Source of the DNA: Halopseudomonas formosensis
GTDB lineage: Bacteria > Pseudomonadota > Gammaproteobacteria > Pseudomonadales > Pseudomonadaceae
Length of the DNA stretch: 64,000 nucleotides
Direction: 5' to 3'
Assembly (NCBI RefSeq): GCF_900115905.1
Contig: NZ_FOYD01000005.1
Location: forward strand, 62,001 to 126,000
In this document: positions 20,467 to 29,767 of the stretch, piece after piece
How positions within the stretch are numbered: the stretch's first letter is position 1
Layout of the letters: every line of letters begins with the position of its first letter
Translations under genes and position numbers: made by a program
Notes under the pieces: model-generated
Databases searched by the model: none
What the model saw: the letters and a program-made list of their open reading frames with translations, nothing else
Told to the model about the DNA's origin: nothing

Positions 20467-22023
20467 TCAGGCCTCCTTCAGCTTGCCGGTTTCAAGATCG
20501 TAACGGCCGGTGTGCAGGCTCGAGGGTCCCTTGCGGGCGAACCTGACCATCAGCCAGACCTCTATGATCAGGAAGATGCTGTACAGCACCACAATCGCCG
20601 CCAGCGTTCCCAGCACCTCACCGGCAGTCAGGGAGGACACCGCCAGGCTGGTCGGCAGTATCTCACCGATGGCCCAGGGCTGACGCCCGTACTCGGCGAC
20701 GAACCAGCCAGCCTCGCTGGCAATCCAGGGCAGCGGCAGGCTGAACAGCGCCAGACGCAGCAGCCAGCGCGGCTTGTCCGGGGTGCGGCGGGCGCTGTGC
20801 CAGAAAGCAAAGGCAAAGATCACCAGCATCAGGAAGCCGCAGGCAACCATGATGCGGAACGTCCAGAACAGCGGCCATACTCTGGGAATGGAGGCATCCA
20901 GCGCAGCGGCAATCTCCGCATCGCTGGCGTTGGCCACATCCTCGGCGTAGACGCTGAGCAGCAGCCCGTAGCCGAGGTCGTCACGCAACGCCTCGAAGCG
21001 AGCGCGCACCTGCTCGTCACCCTCCCCGGCGCGGATCCGGGTCATCAACTGATAGGCCTCCTGACCGCGGATGATGCGCTGCAGGTTGTGCTCGAGAATA
21101 CGGTCGAAGCCATCCACCTGCTGATCAGTGGAGCGGGTAGCAATCAGCCCCATGATCGCCGGGATGCGTACCGCGTAGTCGGTACTGCGGGTTTCCTGAT
21201 TGGGGAAGCCGAACAGGGTGAAGGCCGCCGGTGCCGGATGGGTCTCCCACTCGGCCTCGATGGCCGCCAGCTTGACCTTCTGCACATCGCCCAGCGCGTA
21301 GCCGGACTCGTCACCCAGCACTATCACCGATAGCGCCGCCGCCAGACCGAAGGCCGAGGCAATGGCGAAGCTGCGGCGGGCAAAGGCCAGATCCCGACCC
21401 TTGAGCAGGTACCAGCTGGAGATCGCCAGCACGAACACAGCCCCGGTGACATAACCGGCCGACACCGTATGCACGAACTTGACCTGGGCCACCGGGTTCA
21501 GCAGCACCTCGGCAAAGCTGGTCAGCTCCATGCGCATGGTCTCGATATTGAACTCCGAGCCGATGGGATACTGCATCCAGCCGTTGGCCACCAGAATCCA
21601 CAGGGCAGACAGGTTGGTCGCCAGCGCCATCAACCAGGTCACCGCCAGGTGCTTGACCCGGCTCATGCGATCCCAGCCGAAGAAGAACAGGCCCACCAGG
21701 GTCGACTCGAGGAAGAAGGCCATCAGCGCCTCGATCGCCAGCGGCGCACCGAAGATGTCGCCCACATAGTGGGAGTAGTACGACCAGTTGGTACCGAACT
21801 GGAACTCCATGGCCAGCCCCGTGGTGACACCCAGGGCAAAGTTGATACCGAACAATTTGCCCCAGAAGCGCGTCATGTCACGGTAGATCTGCCTGCCGGT
21901 CATCACATAGACCGACTCCATGATCGCCAGAATGAAGGAAAGCCCCAGGGTCAACGGGACGAATAGGAAGTGGATCATTGCTGTATAGGCGAACTGCAAT
22001 CGCGACAGCTCAACAATATCCAT
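20467..22023 (-). CDS. cydA: Cytochrome bd ubiquinol oxidase subunit I (bd-I type, long Q-loop)
   Basis: 518 residues; oxidises ubiquinol and reduces oxygen to water at a high-affinity heme d site. Heme ligands are seen as His18 (MIHFLF) and His185 (KFVHTVSAGYV), with the FxxM methionine region later on. The quinol-binding loop is long, as in E. coli CydA (L subfamily). AGGAGG precedes the ATG. First gene of cydA-B-X-D-C, presumably used at low oxygen. Confidence 0.96.
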   Translation of the reverse strand: MDIVELSRLQFAYTAMIHFLFVPLTLGLSFILAIMESVYVMTGRQIYRDMTRFWGKLFGINFALGVTTGLAMEFQFGTNWSYYSHYVGDIFGAPLAIEALMAFFLESTLVGLFFFGWDRMSRVKHLAVTWLMALATNLSALWILVANGWMQYPIGSEFNIETMRMELTSFAEVLLNPVAQVKFVHTVSAGYVTGAVFVLAISSWYLLKGRDLAFARRSFAIASAFGLAAALSVIVLGDESGYALGDVQKVKLAAIEAEWETHPAPAAFTLFGFPNQETRSTDYAVRIPAIMGLIATRSTDQQVDGFDRILEHNLQRIIRGQEAYQLMTRIRAGEGDEQVRARFEALRDDLGYGLLLSVYAEDVANASDAEIAAALDASIPRVWPLFWTFRIMVACGFLMLVIFAFAFWHSARRTPDKPRWLLRLALFSLPLPWIASEAGWFVAEYGRQPWAIGEILPTSLAVSSLTAGEVLGTLAAIVVLYSIFLIIEVWLMVRFARKGPSSLHTGRYDLETGKLKEA

Positions 22024-22163
22024 CTACTGCCTCCTGATAGATGCTTGAGATGTACTTAAGACAATACTAATGAAGAAAACCCCGGAAGTTGCTCCAGATC
22101 AATTTTCCGGAACCCCGGGGAGCAGGCAGGTGCGTGGCAGGAAGTCGCATCCAGGGGGTGGGG

Positions 22164-23783
22164 CTACCCGCCTACCCTCACCACCTGCAGATCCGGCGCG
22201 CTGACCGGCTGGTGACTGGCGATGATCAGCAGACCATCGCGCTGACGGCGCAGCAGCGCCTGCATGACCTGCTCGCGGGTGGCGGCGTCCAGGCCGGCGA
22301 AGGGCTCGTCGAGCAGCAGTATCGGCCGTTCGGCGAGCAGCAGGCGGGCCAGGGCAATGCGCCTGGCCTGGCCGCCGGAGACGGCGCTGCCCTGCTCGCC
22401 CAGCGGGGTGTCCAGGCCGCGCTCCCGGGCCCAGTCCGCCAGCGCCACATCCTCCAGCACCCGCCACAGCTGGGCGTCACTGGCAGCGGGGTTGCCGAGG
22501 CGCAGGTTGTCGGCCAGCGGCATATCGAAGATGTCCACATCCTGGGGCAGCCAGCCGATCACGCCAGCCAGATCCCAGTGGTCCGGCGGATGACCGTTGA
22601 GCAGTGCCCGCCCCTGGCGCTGTATTGGCTCTCCCGCCAGCCAGTGTAACAAGGTGGACTTGCCGCCACCGGAGGGGCCGATCACCAATAGCGTCTGCCC
22701 GGAATACAGCTGCAGATCCAGATCGCTCGGCCCGCTCAGCGCACCGGGCCAGCGCAGACTCAGTTGCTGCAGATGCAGAGTGAAGGGCGCCTGAGGTACA
22801 GGACGATCATGCTCAGGCGTCGGTTGGTCCGCTCTGCCCAGCGCCTGCAATCGATCCCGCGCGGCCTGGCTCAGACCCAGCGCGACAAAGCTGCCCGCCA
22901 CCGGCAGCAGCGCTTCGTTCAGCCCCAACAGCGCCAGTGCGGCGGCCAGCAACAGCGGTACCGTCAGGCCGTCCTCGATCAGCAGGCTACCCTGCCACAG
23001 CACCATCAGCAGGCTGGCCGCCAGCGCCCATTGCTGCAGCAGAGTCAGGCGGCTGATAAGCCGTTGCTGGCGATCCTGCTGGGCCAGGTACTGCTGATCC
23101 TGTGCGGTGAAGGCCGCAGCGCGGCCCGGCCAGCGCTGCCAGATCAGCAGCGGTGTGAGCAGGCGCAGGCTGTCCAGCAGAAAGCTGCGCCGCGCCTCGG
23201 CCCATTCCACGTCCGCCCGGGCCAGTCGCCCCCCACGCCAGTAGCCCAGCCAGGGCAGCACCCAGGCCAGACACACCCCTGGGGCAGCTGCCAGCAGCAA
23301 ACGAGAATCAAGCAAGGCCAGAAAGCCCAGCAACAGGAGCGCCATGAGGCTGGCCCAGATCCAGGGCAGCAGCACCCGCAGCGGGAACTGGTCCAGCAGG
23401 TCGATGTCGGCCACCAACCGGTGCATCGCCTCATTGCTGCGACGGGGCAGCTGCCGGGCGTGGCTGATCCGGCGAAATACCGCCGAGCGCAGATCCCGCA
23501 ACAGACCCAACGCCGCCTGATGGGAAGCCAGCCGCTCGCCATAGCGACCCAGGGTGCGGGTCAGCGCCAGCAGACGGATGATGGCCGCCGGTCGGAATAC
23601 ATCCAGCATGTACCCCGTGGCCATGCCCGCCAGCGCCGCCGCGGTGATGAACCAGCCGGACAGGGCCAGCAGGGCAATGGCGGAGAACAGCGCCAGTGCA
23701 CCCAGCAACAGGGCGAGCAGCCAGCCCGCCGCACGGCTGTGCAATAGCCGGGACAGGCGCAGCCGCAGCTGTCCCTCAGTCAT
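22164..23783 (-). CDS. cydC: CydC-type ABC transporter subunit (copy 2)
   Basis: 539 residues; second CydC, with transmembrane domain (LALSGWFITAAALAGMATG) and ATPase domain (GPSGGGKST, AVSGGQARRIALAR, ILLLDEP). The ATG at 23783 overlaps the cydD2 stop by eight bases. It ends the cioAB-cydDC operon. The membrane half differs from copy 1 while the C-terminal third is almost identical at DNA level. Confidence 0.92.
   Translation of the reverse strand: MTEGQLRLRLSRLLHSRAAGWLLALLLGALALFSAIALLALSGWFITAAALAGMATGYMLDVFRPAAIIRLLALTRTLGRYGERLASHQAALGLLRDLRSAVFRRISHARQLPRRSNEAMHRLVADIDLLDQFPLRVLLPWIWASLMALLLLGFLALLDSRLLLAAAPGVCLAWVLPWLGYWRGGRLARADVEWAEARRSFLLDSLRLLTPLLIWQRWPGRAAAFTAQDQQYLAQQDRQQRLISRLTLLQQWALAASLLMVLWQGSLLIEDGLTVPLLLAAALALLGLNEALLPVAGSFVALGLSQAARDRLQALGRADQPTPEHDRPVPQAPFTLHLQQLSLRWPGALSGPSDLDLQLYSGQTLLVIGPSGGGKSTLLHWLAGEPIQRQGRALLNGHPPDHWDLAGVIGWLPQDVDIFDMPLADNLRLGNPAASDAQLWRVLEDVALADWARERGLDTPLGEQGSAVSGGQARRIALARLLLAERPILLLDEPFAGLDAATREQVMQALLRRQRDGLLIIASHQPVSAPDLQVVRVGG
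22171..22508. repeat. Near-identical tract shared with 15893-16230
   Basis: Second copy of the 338-base tract in the cydC genes (direct orientation, 6278 bases apart). Identity falls off abruptly after the CAGGTTG at its right end. Confidence 0.85.
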
Positions 23784-25500
23784 GCCCCACCTCCAGCCGG
23801 ATGCGTCGCTCCAGCCACTCCAGCCCGGTGTCCTCATGACTGACCAGCAACAGGGTGCGACCCCGGCTGAGCCGCTCCAGCAGCTCACCGATGCCTCTGG
23901 CGGTATCGCTGTCCAGATGCGCCAGCGGCTCATCCAGCAGCCACACGGGGGTGTCGCGCAGCAGCAGCCGGGCCAGCGCCAGGCGGCTGAGCTGGCCACC
24001 GGACAGACCCAGCCCGCGCTCGCCGAGCGGTGTATTCAACTGCAGCGGCAGCCGCCGCAGCAGCTCCCACAACCCCACCTCCTGCAACACATGAATCAGC
24101 CGCACATCCGTCGCCTGGGGCGCCGCCAGTCGCAGGTTGTCCGCCACGCTGCCGGGCAGCAATTCTGGCTGCTGGGCCAGATAGCTGACGCGGGCATTCC
24201 AGGCGCTACGGTCCAGCGAGTGCAGCGGCTGCCCATTGATCAGCAGTTCACCCTGATAGGGCAGAAAGCCGAGCAAGGCGTGGATCAGAGTGGATTTACC
24301 GCTGCCGCTGGGGCCCTGCACCAGCAGGCGGTCGCCAGGCTTGAGCTGCAGGCTCAGCGGCGGCAGACGAGCGGGAATACCCACGTCGCTGACGGAAAGG
24401 TGATGGCAATGGATGGAGACAGCACCGGCAGACCCGTCCGGCATCGGGTTGCCGACCCCCGGCTGGGCACTGACATGGCGCCGGTGAGCTGCCTCCCCGT
24501 CGTCCTCCAATTGCAGTATCGGCAGCATTCCCTCCACCGCCGCCCGGGCTTCGGCGCGGGCGTGATAGTCGCTGCCCAGCTGCCGCAGGGGCGCGTAGAA
24601 CTCCGGTGCCAGCAGCAGGATGAAGAGCGCGCTCTGGTAGCTGACCGGCGCCTCACCGGGGGACCAGGGCAGCAGGCCGAGCAGCCCCATGCCCAGATAC
24701 AGCGCGAGCATGGCGATGGCAATGGAGGCGAACAGCTCCAGCACCGCAGTGGAAAGAAAGGCCAGGCGCAGGACGCCCATGGTCCGGCTGCGGTAATCCT
24801 CCGCGGCCTGTTCCACGGCAGACTGAGCGGCCGGCAGTGCCTGCAGGTGACGCAGGGTGCGCAGCCCCCGCAGCAGATCGAGAAAGCGCCCGCTCATGCG
24901 CCCCAGGGCAGCGAACTGGCGCTGGCTCGCGGCGGCAGCAGTGTGCCCCAGCAATACCATGAACAGGGGCACCAGGGGGGCGGTGACCAGTAACAGCGCC
25001 GCTGCCAGCAAGCTGTGCCAGGCGGTCGCCAGCAACAGCAGCAGCGGCACCCAAAGCACCAGCTGACGCTGCACCTGATAGCGGCTGATATAGCCATCCA
25101 GTGCATCCACCTGCTCCAGCAGCTGACTGCCCAGCTGGGCGTCGGGTCCGAGTGCGCGGCGGGCCGGCCCCAGCGCCGCCAGACGCTGCAGCAGCAGCTG
25201 GCGCAGTGCATTGCGCGCCCGCCAGCTGGCCTGCTGGCACAGCCGTTCACGGAAGAACTGGAGCAAGGGGCGCAACAGCAGACACAGCAACAGAATCGGC
25301 CACCAGCCGGCGCCCGGCGCCCCCTGGCCGGCCCCGCTGGCAGACTGCAGCCAATGGCCGAACAGGTCGGCGATGATCCAGCTCTGCAGGATGAACAGCA
25401 CGGCGGAGGTCAAGGCCAGCACCAGGGCCAGCCCGAGCAGGCGACGCTGTCCCTGTACCAGCCGCTGCAGCCAGCGCCCTGCCGGCTCGGTCGCTGTCAT
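23776..25500 (-). CDS. cydD: CydD-type ABC transporter subunit (copy 2)
   Basis: 574 residues: membrane domain, then ATPase domain with GPSGSGKST, signature GLSGGQLSRLALAR and Walker B VWLLDEP. The ATG at 25500 lies 17 bases after the cioB stop, with TGAGGA upstream; an in-frame GTG at 25539 would overlap cioB. An insert of about 30 residues before the ATPase domain (Asp/Gly/Pro-rich, about 360-385) is absent from copy 1. Confidence 0.92.
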   Translation of the reverse strand: MTATEPAGRWLQRLVQGQRRLLGLALVLALTSAVLFILQSWIIADLFGHWLQSASGAGQGAPGAGWWPILLLCLLLRPLLQFFRERLCQQASWRARNALRQLLLQRLAALGPARRALGPDAQLGSQLLEQVDALDGYISRYQVQRQLVLWVPLLLLLATAWHSLLAAALLLVTAPLVPLFMVLLGHTAAAASQRQFAALGRMSGRFLDLLRGLRTLRHLQALPAAQSAVEQAAEDYRSRTMGVLRLAFLSTAVLELFASIAIAMLALYLGMGLLGLLPWSPGEAPVSYQSALFILLLAPEFYAPLRQLGSDYHARAEARAAVEGMLPILQLEDDGEAAHRRHVSAQPGVGNPMPDGSAGAVSIHCHHLSVSDVGIPARLPPLSLQLKPGDRLLVQGPSGSGKSTLIHALLGFLPYQGELLINGQPLHSLDRSAWNARVSYLAQQPELLPGSVADNLRLAAPQATDVRLIHVLQEVGLWELLRRLPLQLNTPLGERGLGLSGGQLSRLALARLLLRDTPVWLLDEPLAHLDSDTARGIGELLERLSRGRTLLLVSHEDTGLEWLERRIRLEVGHD

Positions 25501-25516
25501 GGCGTGGCGGCCATCC

Positions 25517-26518
25517 TCAGTGGTAACCCTCGCCGGCACGCACCTTGCCGCGGAATACCCAGTAGGTCCAGGCGGTATAGGCGAGGATGACGGGAATCAC
25601 GAAGAGCACGCCGATCAGCAGGAACAGCTGCGACCCCGGGGCGGAGGCGGCGTCCCACAGGGTGTAGTTCGGCGGCACCACATAGGGCCACTTGGTCACC
25701 AGCAGACCGAAGTAGGTGAAAGCGAACATTGCCATGGTCGCCATGAAGGGAGTCGCGTGATGCTGGCGGTGCACCCCGCGCCACACCAGCCAGGCGCTCA
25801 GCAGTGCCAGCGCCGGGAAGATCCAGATCAGCCGGATAACGCTGAACCAGCGCTCGAAGGCGGACGGGTCCACCAGCGGTGTCCACACGCTGACCGCGGC
25901 AAATACCCCCAGCACCACCAGCAGCAGCCAGGGCGCCAGGCGCCGCACCCACTGCTGGATGTAGCCCTCGGTCTTCAGCACCAGCCAGGTACTGCCCAAA
26001 AGCGCATAACCGGCCACCAGACCCAGGCCGGTGAGCACGGTAAAGGGACTCAGCCAGTCCAGCGGCCCACCGACATAGCGCCCATCCACCGTGTTGAAGC
26101 CTTCGATATAGGCACCTACCACCGCACCCTGGGCAAAGGCCGCCACCATGGAGCCTCCGGCAAAGGCCCAGTTCCACAGGTTGCGCGAGCGCTCGGCCTT
26201 GAAGCGGAACTCGAAGGCCACGCCACGGAAGATGAGCCCGGCCAGCATCAGGAACACACCGATGTAGAGGGCCGGCAGCAAGACCGAATAGACCAGCGGG
26301 AAGGCCGCCAGCAGTCCGGCGCCACCGAGGATCAGCCAGGTCTCGTTGCCATCCCATACCGGTGCCACGGAGTTCATCATCACGTCCCGGGCGTCCTCGT
26401 CCGGCGCGAAGGGAAACAGGATACCCACGCCCAGATCGAAGCCATCCATGAGCACGTACATCATGATGCCGAAGGCGATGATGATCGCCCAGATGATGGT
26501 CAGGTCAATGCCGTGCAT
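25517..26518 (-). CDS. cioB: Cyanide-insensitive-type bd oxidase subunit II
   Basis: 333 residues, shorter than the bd-I CydB and close to Pseudomonas CioB in length. Typical segments are MDGFDLGVGILFPF and VAPVWDGNETWLI near the N-terminus. Starts inside the end of cioA (14-base overlap). Inner-membrane partner of CioA. Confidence 0.94.
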   Translation of the reverse strand: MHGIDLTIIWAIIIAFGIMMYVLMDGFDLGVGILFPFAPDEDARDVMMNSVAPVWDGNETWLILGGAGLLAAFPLVYSVLLPALYIGVFLMLAGLIFRGVAFEFRFKAERSRNLWNWAFAGGSMVAAFAQGAVVGAYIEGFNTVDGRYVGGPLDWLSPFTVLTGLGLVAGYALLGSTWLVLKTEGYIQQWVRRLAPWLLLVVLGVFAAVSVWTPLVDPSAFERWFSVIRLIWIFPALALLSAWLVWRGVHRQHHATPFMATMAMFAFTYFGLLVTKWPYVVPPNYTLWDAASAPGSQLFLLIGVLFVIPVILAYTAWTYWVFRGKVRAGEGYH

Positions 26519-27920
26519 GGCCGTGGCCTCCTTCTTCGATACTCACATGGCTGGCCGACAGCGGGCGCTTGGGCCGCTCGATATCGTGCACCTCCTCGGG
26601 CCAGTCGATACTCTCGATGCCGGCGCGCAGCACCCGCATCAGGTAGTAGATGCCGGCACTGAAGATCACGGCATAGACCAGTACATAGCCGATCAGGGTA
26701 AAGAGCACCATGCCACCGGTCAGCGAGGGTGTGAGCCCCTCGCTGTGGCTCATCTGCCCGTAGACCACCCAGGGGAAACGGCCGACCTCGGTAACAACCC
26801 AGCCGCAGAGCACAGCGACAAAGGGCGTGAAGGCCATCAGCCGCAGTACGTTGAGAAACACCGGCTGCTGCCAGTAACGCCCACCGCGCCGCAGCAGCAG
26901 CCCGACCAGTGCGCAGCCGATCATCAGCATGCCTATGCCGACCATGATGCGAAAGGCCCAGAACACGATCCACACCGGGGGGCGCTCCTCCGGCGCCACT
27001 TCCTTCAGCCCCAGCACCTCGCCGTCCCAGTCATGGGTCAGGATCAGGCTGCCCAGGCGCGGAATACCCACCTCCATATGGTTGCGCTCGGCCTCCTGAT
27101 CGGGAATGGCGAACAGCAGCAACGGCATGCCGCGGGTGGTCTCCCAGTTGCCTTCCATGGCGGCGATCTTGATCGGTTGATGCTCCATGGTATTGAGCCC
27201 GTGAAAGTCGCCGATCACCGCCTGGGCCGGAGCACCGATAAGGATCAGCCAGAGGCACATGGACAGCGCCCGCCGGTTGGCGTCGACCTCGCGACCGGTC
27301 AGCAGATACCAGGCACTGACCCCGGCCACCACGAAGGAGCCGGTCAGGAAGGACGCCAGCACCATATGGGTGAATCGATAGGGGAAGGAGGGATTGAAGA
27401 TCGCCTGCCCCCAACTGGTCACGCCGAATATGCCATCCACCAGCTCGGTGCCCTCCGGCGTGTGCATCCAGCTGTTGGCCGCCAGAATCCAGAAAGAGGA
27501 GATGAAGGTGCCCAGTGCCACCATGCAGGCGGCGAACAGGTGCATGCCCGGCGGCACCTTGTTGCGCCCGAACAGCAGCACACCGAGAAAGGCCGCCTCC
27601 AGGAAGAAGGCCGTCACCACCTCATAGCTGAGCAGCGGTCCGATGAAGTTGGCCGCCGCATAGGAGAAGTTGCTCCAGTTGGTGCCGAACTGGAAGGACA
27701 TGACGATGCCCGACACCACGCCCATGGCAAAGGCCACGGCGAATACCTGAATCCAGAACTGGGACAGGCGGCTCCAGGCGGGGTTGCCGGTGCGGAACGC
27801 CAGCATCTCGAGGAAGGCGATAAAAGTGGCCAGCCCGATGGTGAACACCGGGAAAATGGCATGAAAACACACCACGAAGGCAAACTGCAGACGGGATAGC
27901 AGCAGCGGATCCAGTTCCAT
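26505..27920 (-). CDS. cioA: Cyanide-insensitive-type bd oxidase subunit I (short Q-loop)
   Basis: 471 residues. The heme ligand regions (CFHAIFP with His20; RFTHMVLASF) and a short quinol loop place it in the CioA/AppC-like short-loop subfamily, unlike cydA upstream. Quinol oxidases of this type in Pseudomonas tolerate cyanide and support respiration under stress. AGGAG precedes the ATG. First gene of cioA-cioB-cydD2-cydC2. Confidence 0.94.
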   Translation of the reverse strand: MELDPLLLSRLQFAFVVCFHAIFPVFTIGLATFIAFLEMLAFRTGNPAWSRLSQFWIQVFAVAFAMGVVSGIVMSFQFGTNWSNFSYAAANFIGPLLSYEVVTAFFLEAAFLGVLLFGRNKVPPGMHLFAACMVALGTFISSFWILAANSWMHTPEGTELVDGIFGVTSWGQAIFNPSFPYRFTHMVLASFLTGSFVVAGVSAWYLLTGREVDANRRALSMCLWLILIGAPAQAVIGDFHGLNTMEHQPIKIAAMEGNWETTRGMPLLLFAIPDQEAERNHMEVGIPRLGSLILTHDWDGEVLGLKEVAPEERPPVWIVFWAFRIMVGIGMLMIGCALVGLLLRRGGRYWQQPVFLNVLRLMAFTPFVAVLCGWVVTEVGRFPWVVYGQMSHSEGLTPSLTGGMVLFTLIGYVLVYAVIFSAGIYYLMRVLRAGIESIDWPEEVHDIERPKRPLSASHVSIEEGGHGHARH

Positions 27921-28020
27921 CTATGCAACTCCTGACGGGCTGTCGTGCCGGATGCCGACTCGGCCCGGCACGCTGTGGGAGTGACGAATGCATAGAGTCT
28001 GACAGGGGATGGCAGGAGGT

Positions 28021-28042
28021 GTTCCCGGCATTTACCGGGAAC
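28021..28042 (-). terminator. Hairpin after lrgB
   Basis: GTTCCCGG and CCGGGAAC form a perfect 8-bp stem with a 6-base loop, 24 bases after the lrgB stop. No T-run follows on the minus strand, so it may be a weak or Rho-assisted terminator. Confidence 0.5.
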
Positions 28043-28065
28043 AGGCCAGGCAGGTCAAAAGCGAA

Positions 28066-28785
28066 TCAGAGCATCAGCCACAGGGTCACGGCCAGCGGCA
28101 GCAGCAGCGCGGTACCTATGCCCATCAGGCTCATGGCCAGCGCAGCGAAGGCCCCGGTTTCCTCGCTCTCCTCCAGCGCCCGGGAGGTGCCCACGGCATG
28201 GGCAGCCAGGCCCAGCGCCATGCCCCGGGCCGACGGCAGGGTAACCCCGGTGACGCTCAGCAACCAGGGGCCCATCAGGGCACCGAGAACCGCGGTGTAC
28301 ATGACGAAGCCGGCGGCCAGTGCCGCCATGCCGCCCAACTGGTCCGCCACCACCATGGCGATGGGCGTGGTCAGGGACTTGGGGGCCAGGGTCATCAGCA
28401 TCGGGAAGTCCGCCCCAAGCAGCCAGGCCAGCAGAATGGTCAGCACGGTGACGAACACACCGCCCACCAGCAGACTGATCATCACCGGCCAGAAGTACTG
28501 CCGGATGCGCCGCAGGTTGTGGTACAGCGGCACACCCAGCGCCACAGTGGCAGGCGCCAGCAGCATGGTCAGCGGAAACACCGCATCGCGATAGGCGGGG
28601 TATTCCAGGCCGAGCAGCCACAGTGCGGGGATCAGCAGGGCAATGGCGACAATCAGCGGGTGCAGCAGCGCCATGCGGGTGCGCTCGTACAATGCCTGCC
28701 CCAGCTGGTAGACACCCAGGGTCAGCCCGATAAGGAACAGTGGGTGTGCCACCACCGCCGACCAGGCGGCCATCAATGCGTTCAT
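28066..28785 (-). CDS. lrgB: LrgB/CidB family membrane protein
   Basis: 239 residues with several transmembrane helices; the segments LAPKSLTTPIAM and GLAAHAVGTSRALE are characteristic of the LrgB family. These proteins act with LrgA in control of murein hydrolase activity or in export of small metabolites such as pyruvate in other bacteria. The true start (ATG 28785, ribosome site GGGAGGAG) overlaps the lrgA stop by four bases; the frame is open far upstream, but that part is only a shadow of lrgA. Confidence 0.9.
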   Translation of the reverse strand: MNALMAAWSAVVAHPLFLIGLTLGVYQLGQALYERTRMALLHPLIVAIALLIPALWLLGLEYPAYRDAVFPLTMLLAPATVALGVPLYHNLRRIRQYFWPVMISLLVGGVFVTVLTILLAWLLGADFPMLMTLAPKSLTTPIAMVVADQLGGMAALAAGFVMYTAVLGALMGPWLLSVTGVTLPSARGMALGLAAHAVGTSRALEESEETGAFAALAMSLMGIGTALLLPLAVTLWLML

Positions 28786-29144
28786 GCCTCCTCCCGGCGC
28801 GCCTGGCGCTTGATCAGGTACTGCATCAGATGCCCGGTCAGCGGCACCACCAGGATGAAGGAGACCGTCAGGCTGACCAGAATGGCAGCAGCATCCGCAG
28901 CAATCTCGCTGCCGTACATCATGATCCCGGTAGCGGGCGGCGTCAGCAGCAGGGGCAGAAAGCGCAACAGGCCGCCTGAGGCAGTCTCGATGGACTCGCT
29001 CACCTGTCCACGCAGGCGGAGAAACAGCACCAGCAGCACCATGCCGATGATGGCACTGGGCAGAAAAGGCAGGAACAGCACATTCAGAGCGGTACCGATC
29101 AACTGGAACAGGATCAGCCAGCTCAACCCCTTGATCAACAACAT
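28782..29144 (-). CDS. lrgA: LrgA/CidA holin-like protein
   Basis: 120 residues with four predicted transmembrane helices and the family motifs FLPSAIIGMVLL and FLPLLLTPPATGIM. Translationally coupled with lrgB. The ATG at 29144 has GAGG seven bases upstream; a TTG just before is less likely. Confidence 0.88.
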   Translation of the reverse strand: MLLIKGLSWLILFQLIGTALNVLFLPFLPSAIIGMVLLVLFLRLRGQVSESIETASGGLLRFLPLLLTPPATGIMMYGSEIAADAAAILVSLTVSFILVVPLTGHLMQYLIKRQARREEA

Positions 29145-29302
29145 CAACTCCCCTCACATCTCGTGCGGCGCACCATTTTCGCATGCGCGCCGACTTTGCG
29201 GTATCCTGCGCGTCCTTGCGACAAACCATACCACCGTTGCCCCCGCTGCGGCAGCGGATTCCAACAGACCGCCCCTGATGGCCTCTGTCATTAGCGGGCA
29301 AT

Positions 29303-29707
29303 ATGGAACAGGCCATGACGGACGAGAATCTGGTATTTCAGAGCTATGGGCGCTGCTGCGCCAAACCCGAGTTTTTCGATGATTTCTACCGCACCTTCCT
29401 GGCCAGCTCGCCTGAAGTAGCGGAAAAGTTCACCCACACCGACATGGTGGCGCAGAAACAGCTGCTGCGCGCCGGGATTCTCAACCTGGTGCTCTATGCA
29501 CGCGGCCTGCCGCCAACCAAGCTGCAGGCGCTGGCCGAATCCCACTCCCGCCACCGTCTGGACATCAAACCCCACCTGTACACCTACTGGGTCAATGCGT
29601 TGCTGGATACCATCCGCCGGCACGATCCGGAAATGGACGAAGCGGGCATCCGCGCCTGGGACCGGGTCCTGACCAAGGGCGTGGAGGTGATCAGAGGCGG
29701 TTACTGA
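29303..29707 (+). CDS. Globin-fold heme protein
   Basis: 134 residues with the globin helices readable: FFDDFYRTFLASSPEVAEKF (B to E), then QKQLLRAGI, and SHSRHRLDIKPHLYTYWV, which holds the likely proximal His. Length is that of single-domain globins. Its role (oxygen or NO binding) is inferred. A second ATG at 29315 is possible. Divergent from lrgAB with 158 bases between. Confidence 0.8.
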   Translation: MEQAMTDENLVFQSYGRCCAKPEFFDDFYRTFLASSPEVAEKFTHTDMVAQKQLLRAGILNLVLYARGLPPTKLQALAESHSRHRLDIKPHLYTYWVNALLDTIRRHDPEMDEAGIRAWDRVLTKGVEVIRGGY

Positions 29708-29767
29708 CAGCCGGGGCAAGGCAGTTTAATATGGCGCGCTTCGTCAACCCTGCACCCGGATAGCACC

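Noticed and set aside
22024..22163. Possible ANR/FNR box upstream of cydA (TTGAG...CTTAAG near 22048)
   Set aside because: Only a partial match to TTGAT-N4-ATCAA; too weak to call.
22024..22163. Terminator for cydC2 between the two bd operons
   Set aside because: CCGGAA/TTCCGG can pair but the loop is 17 bases and no T-run follows; not convincing.
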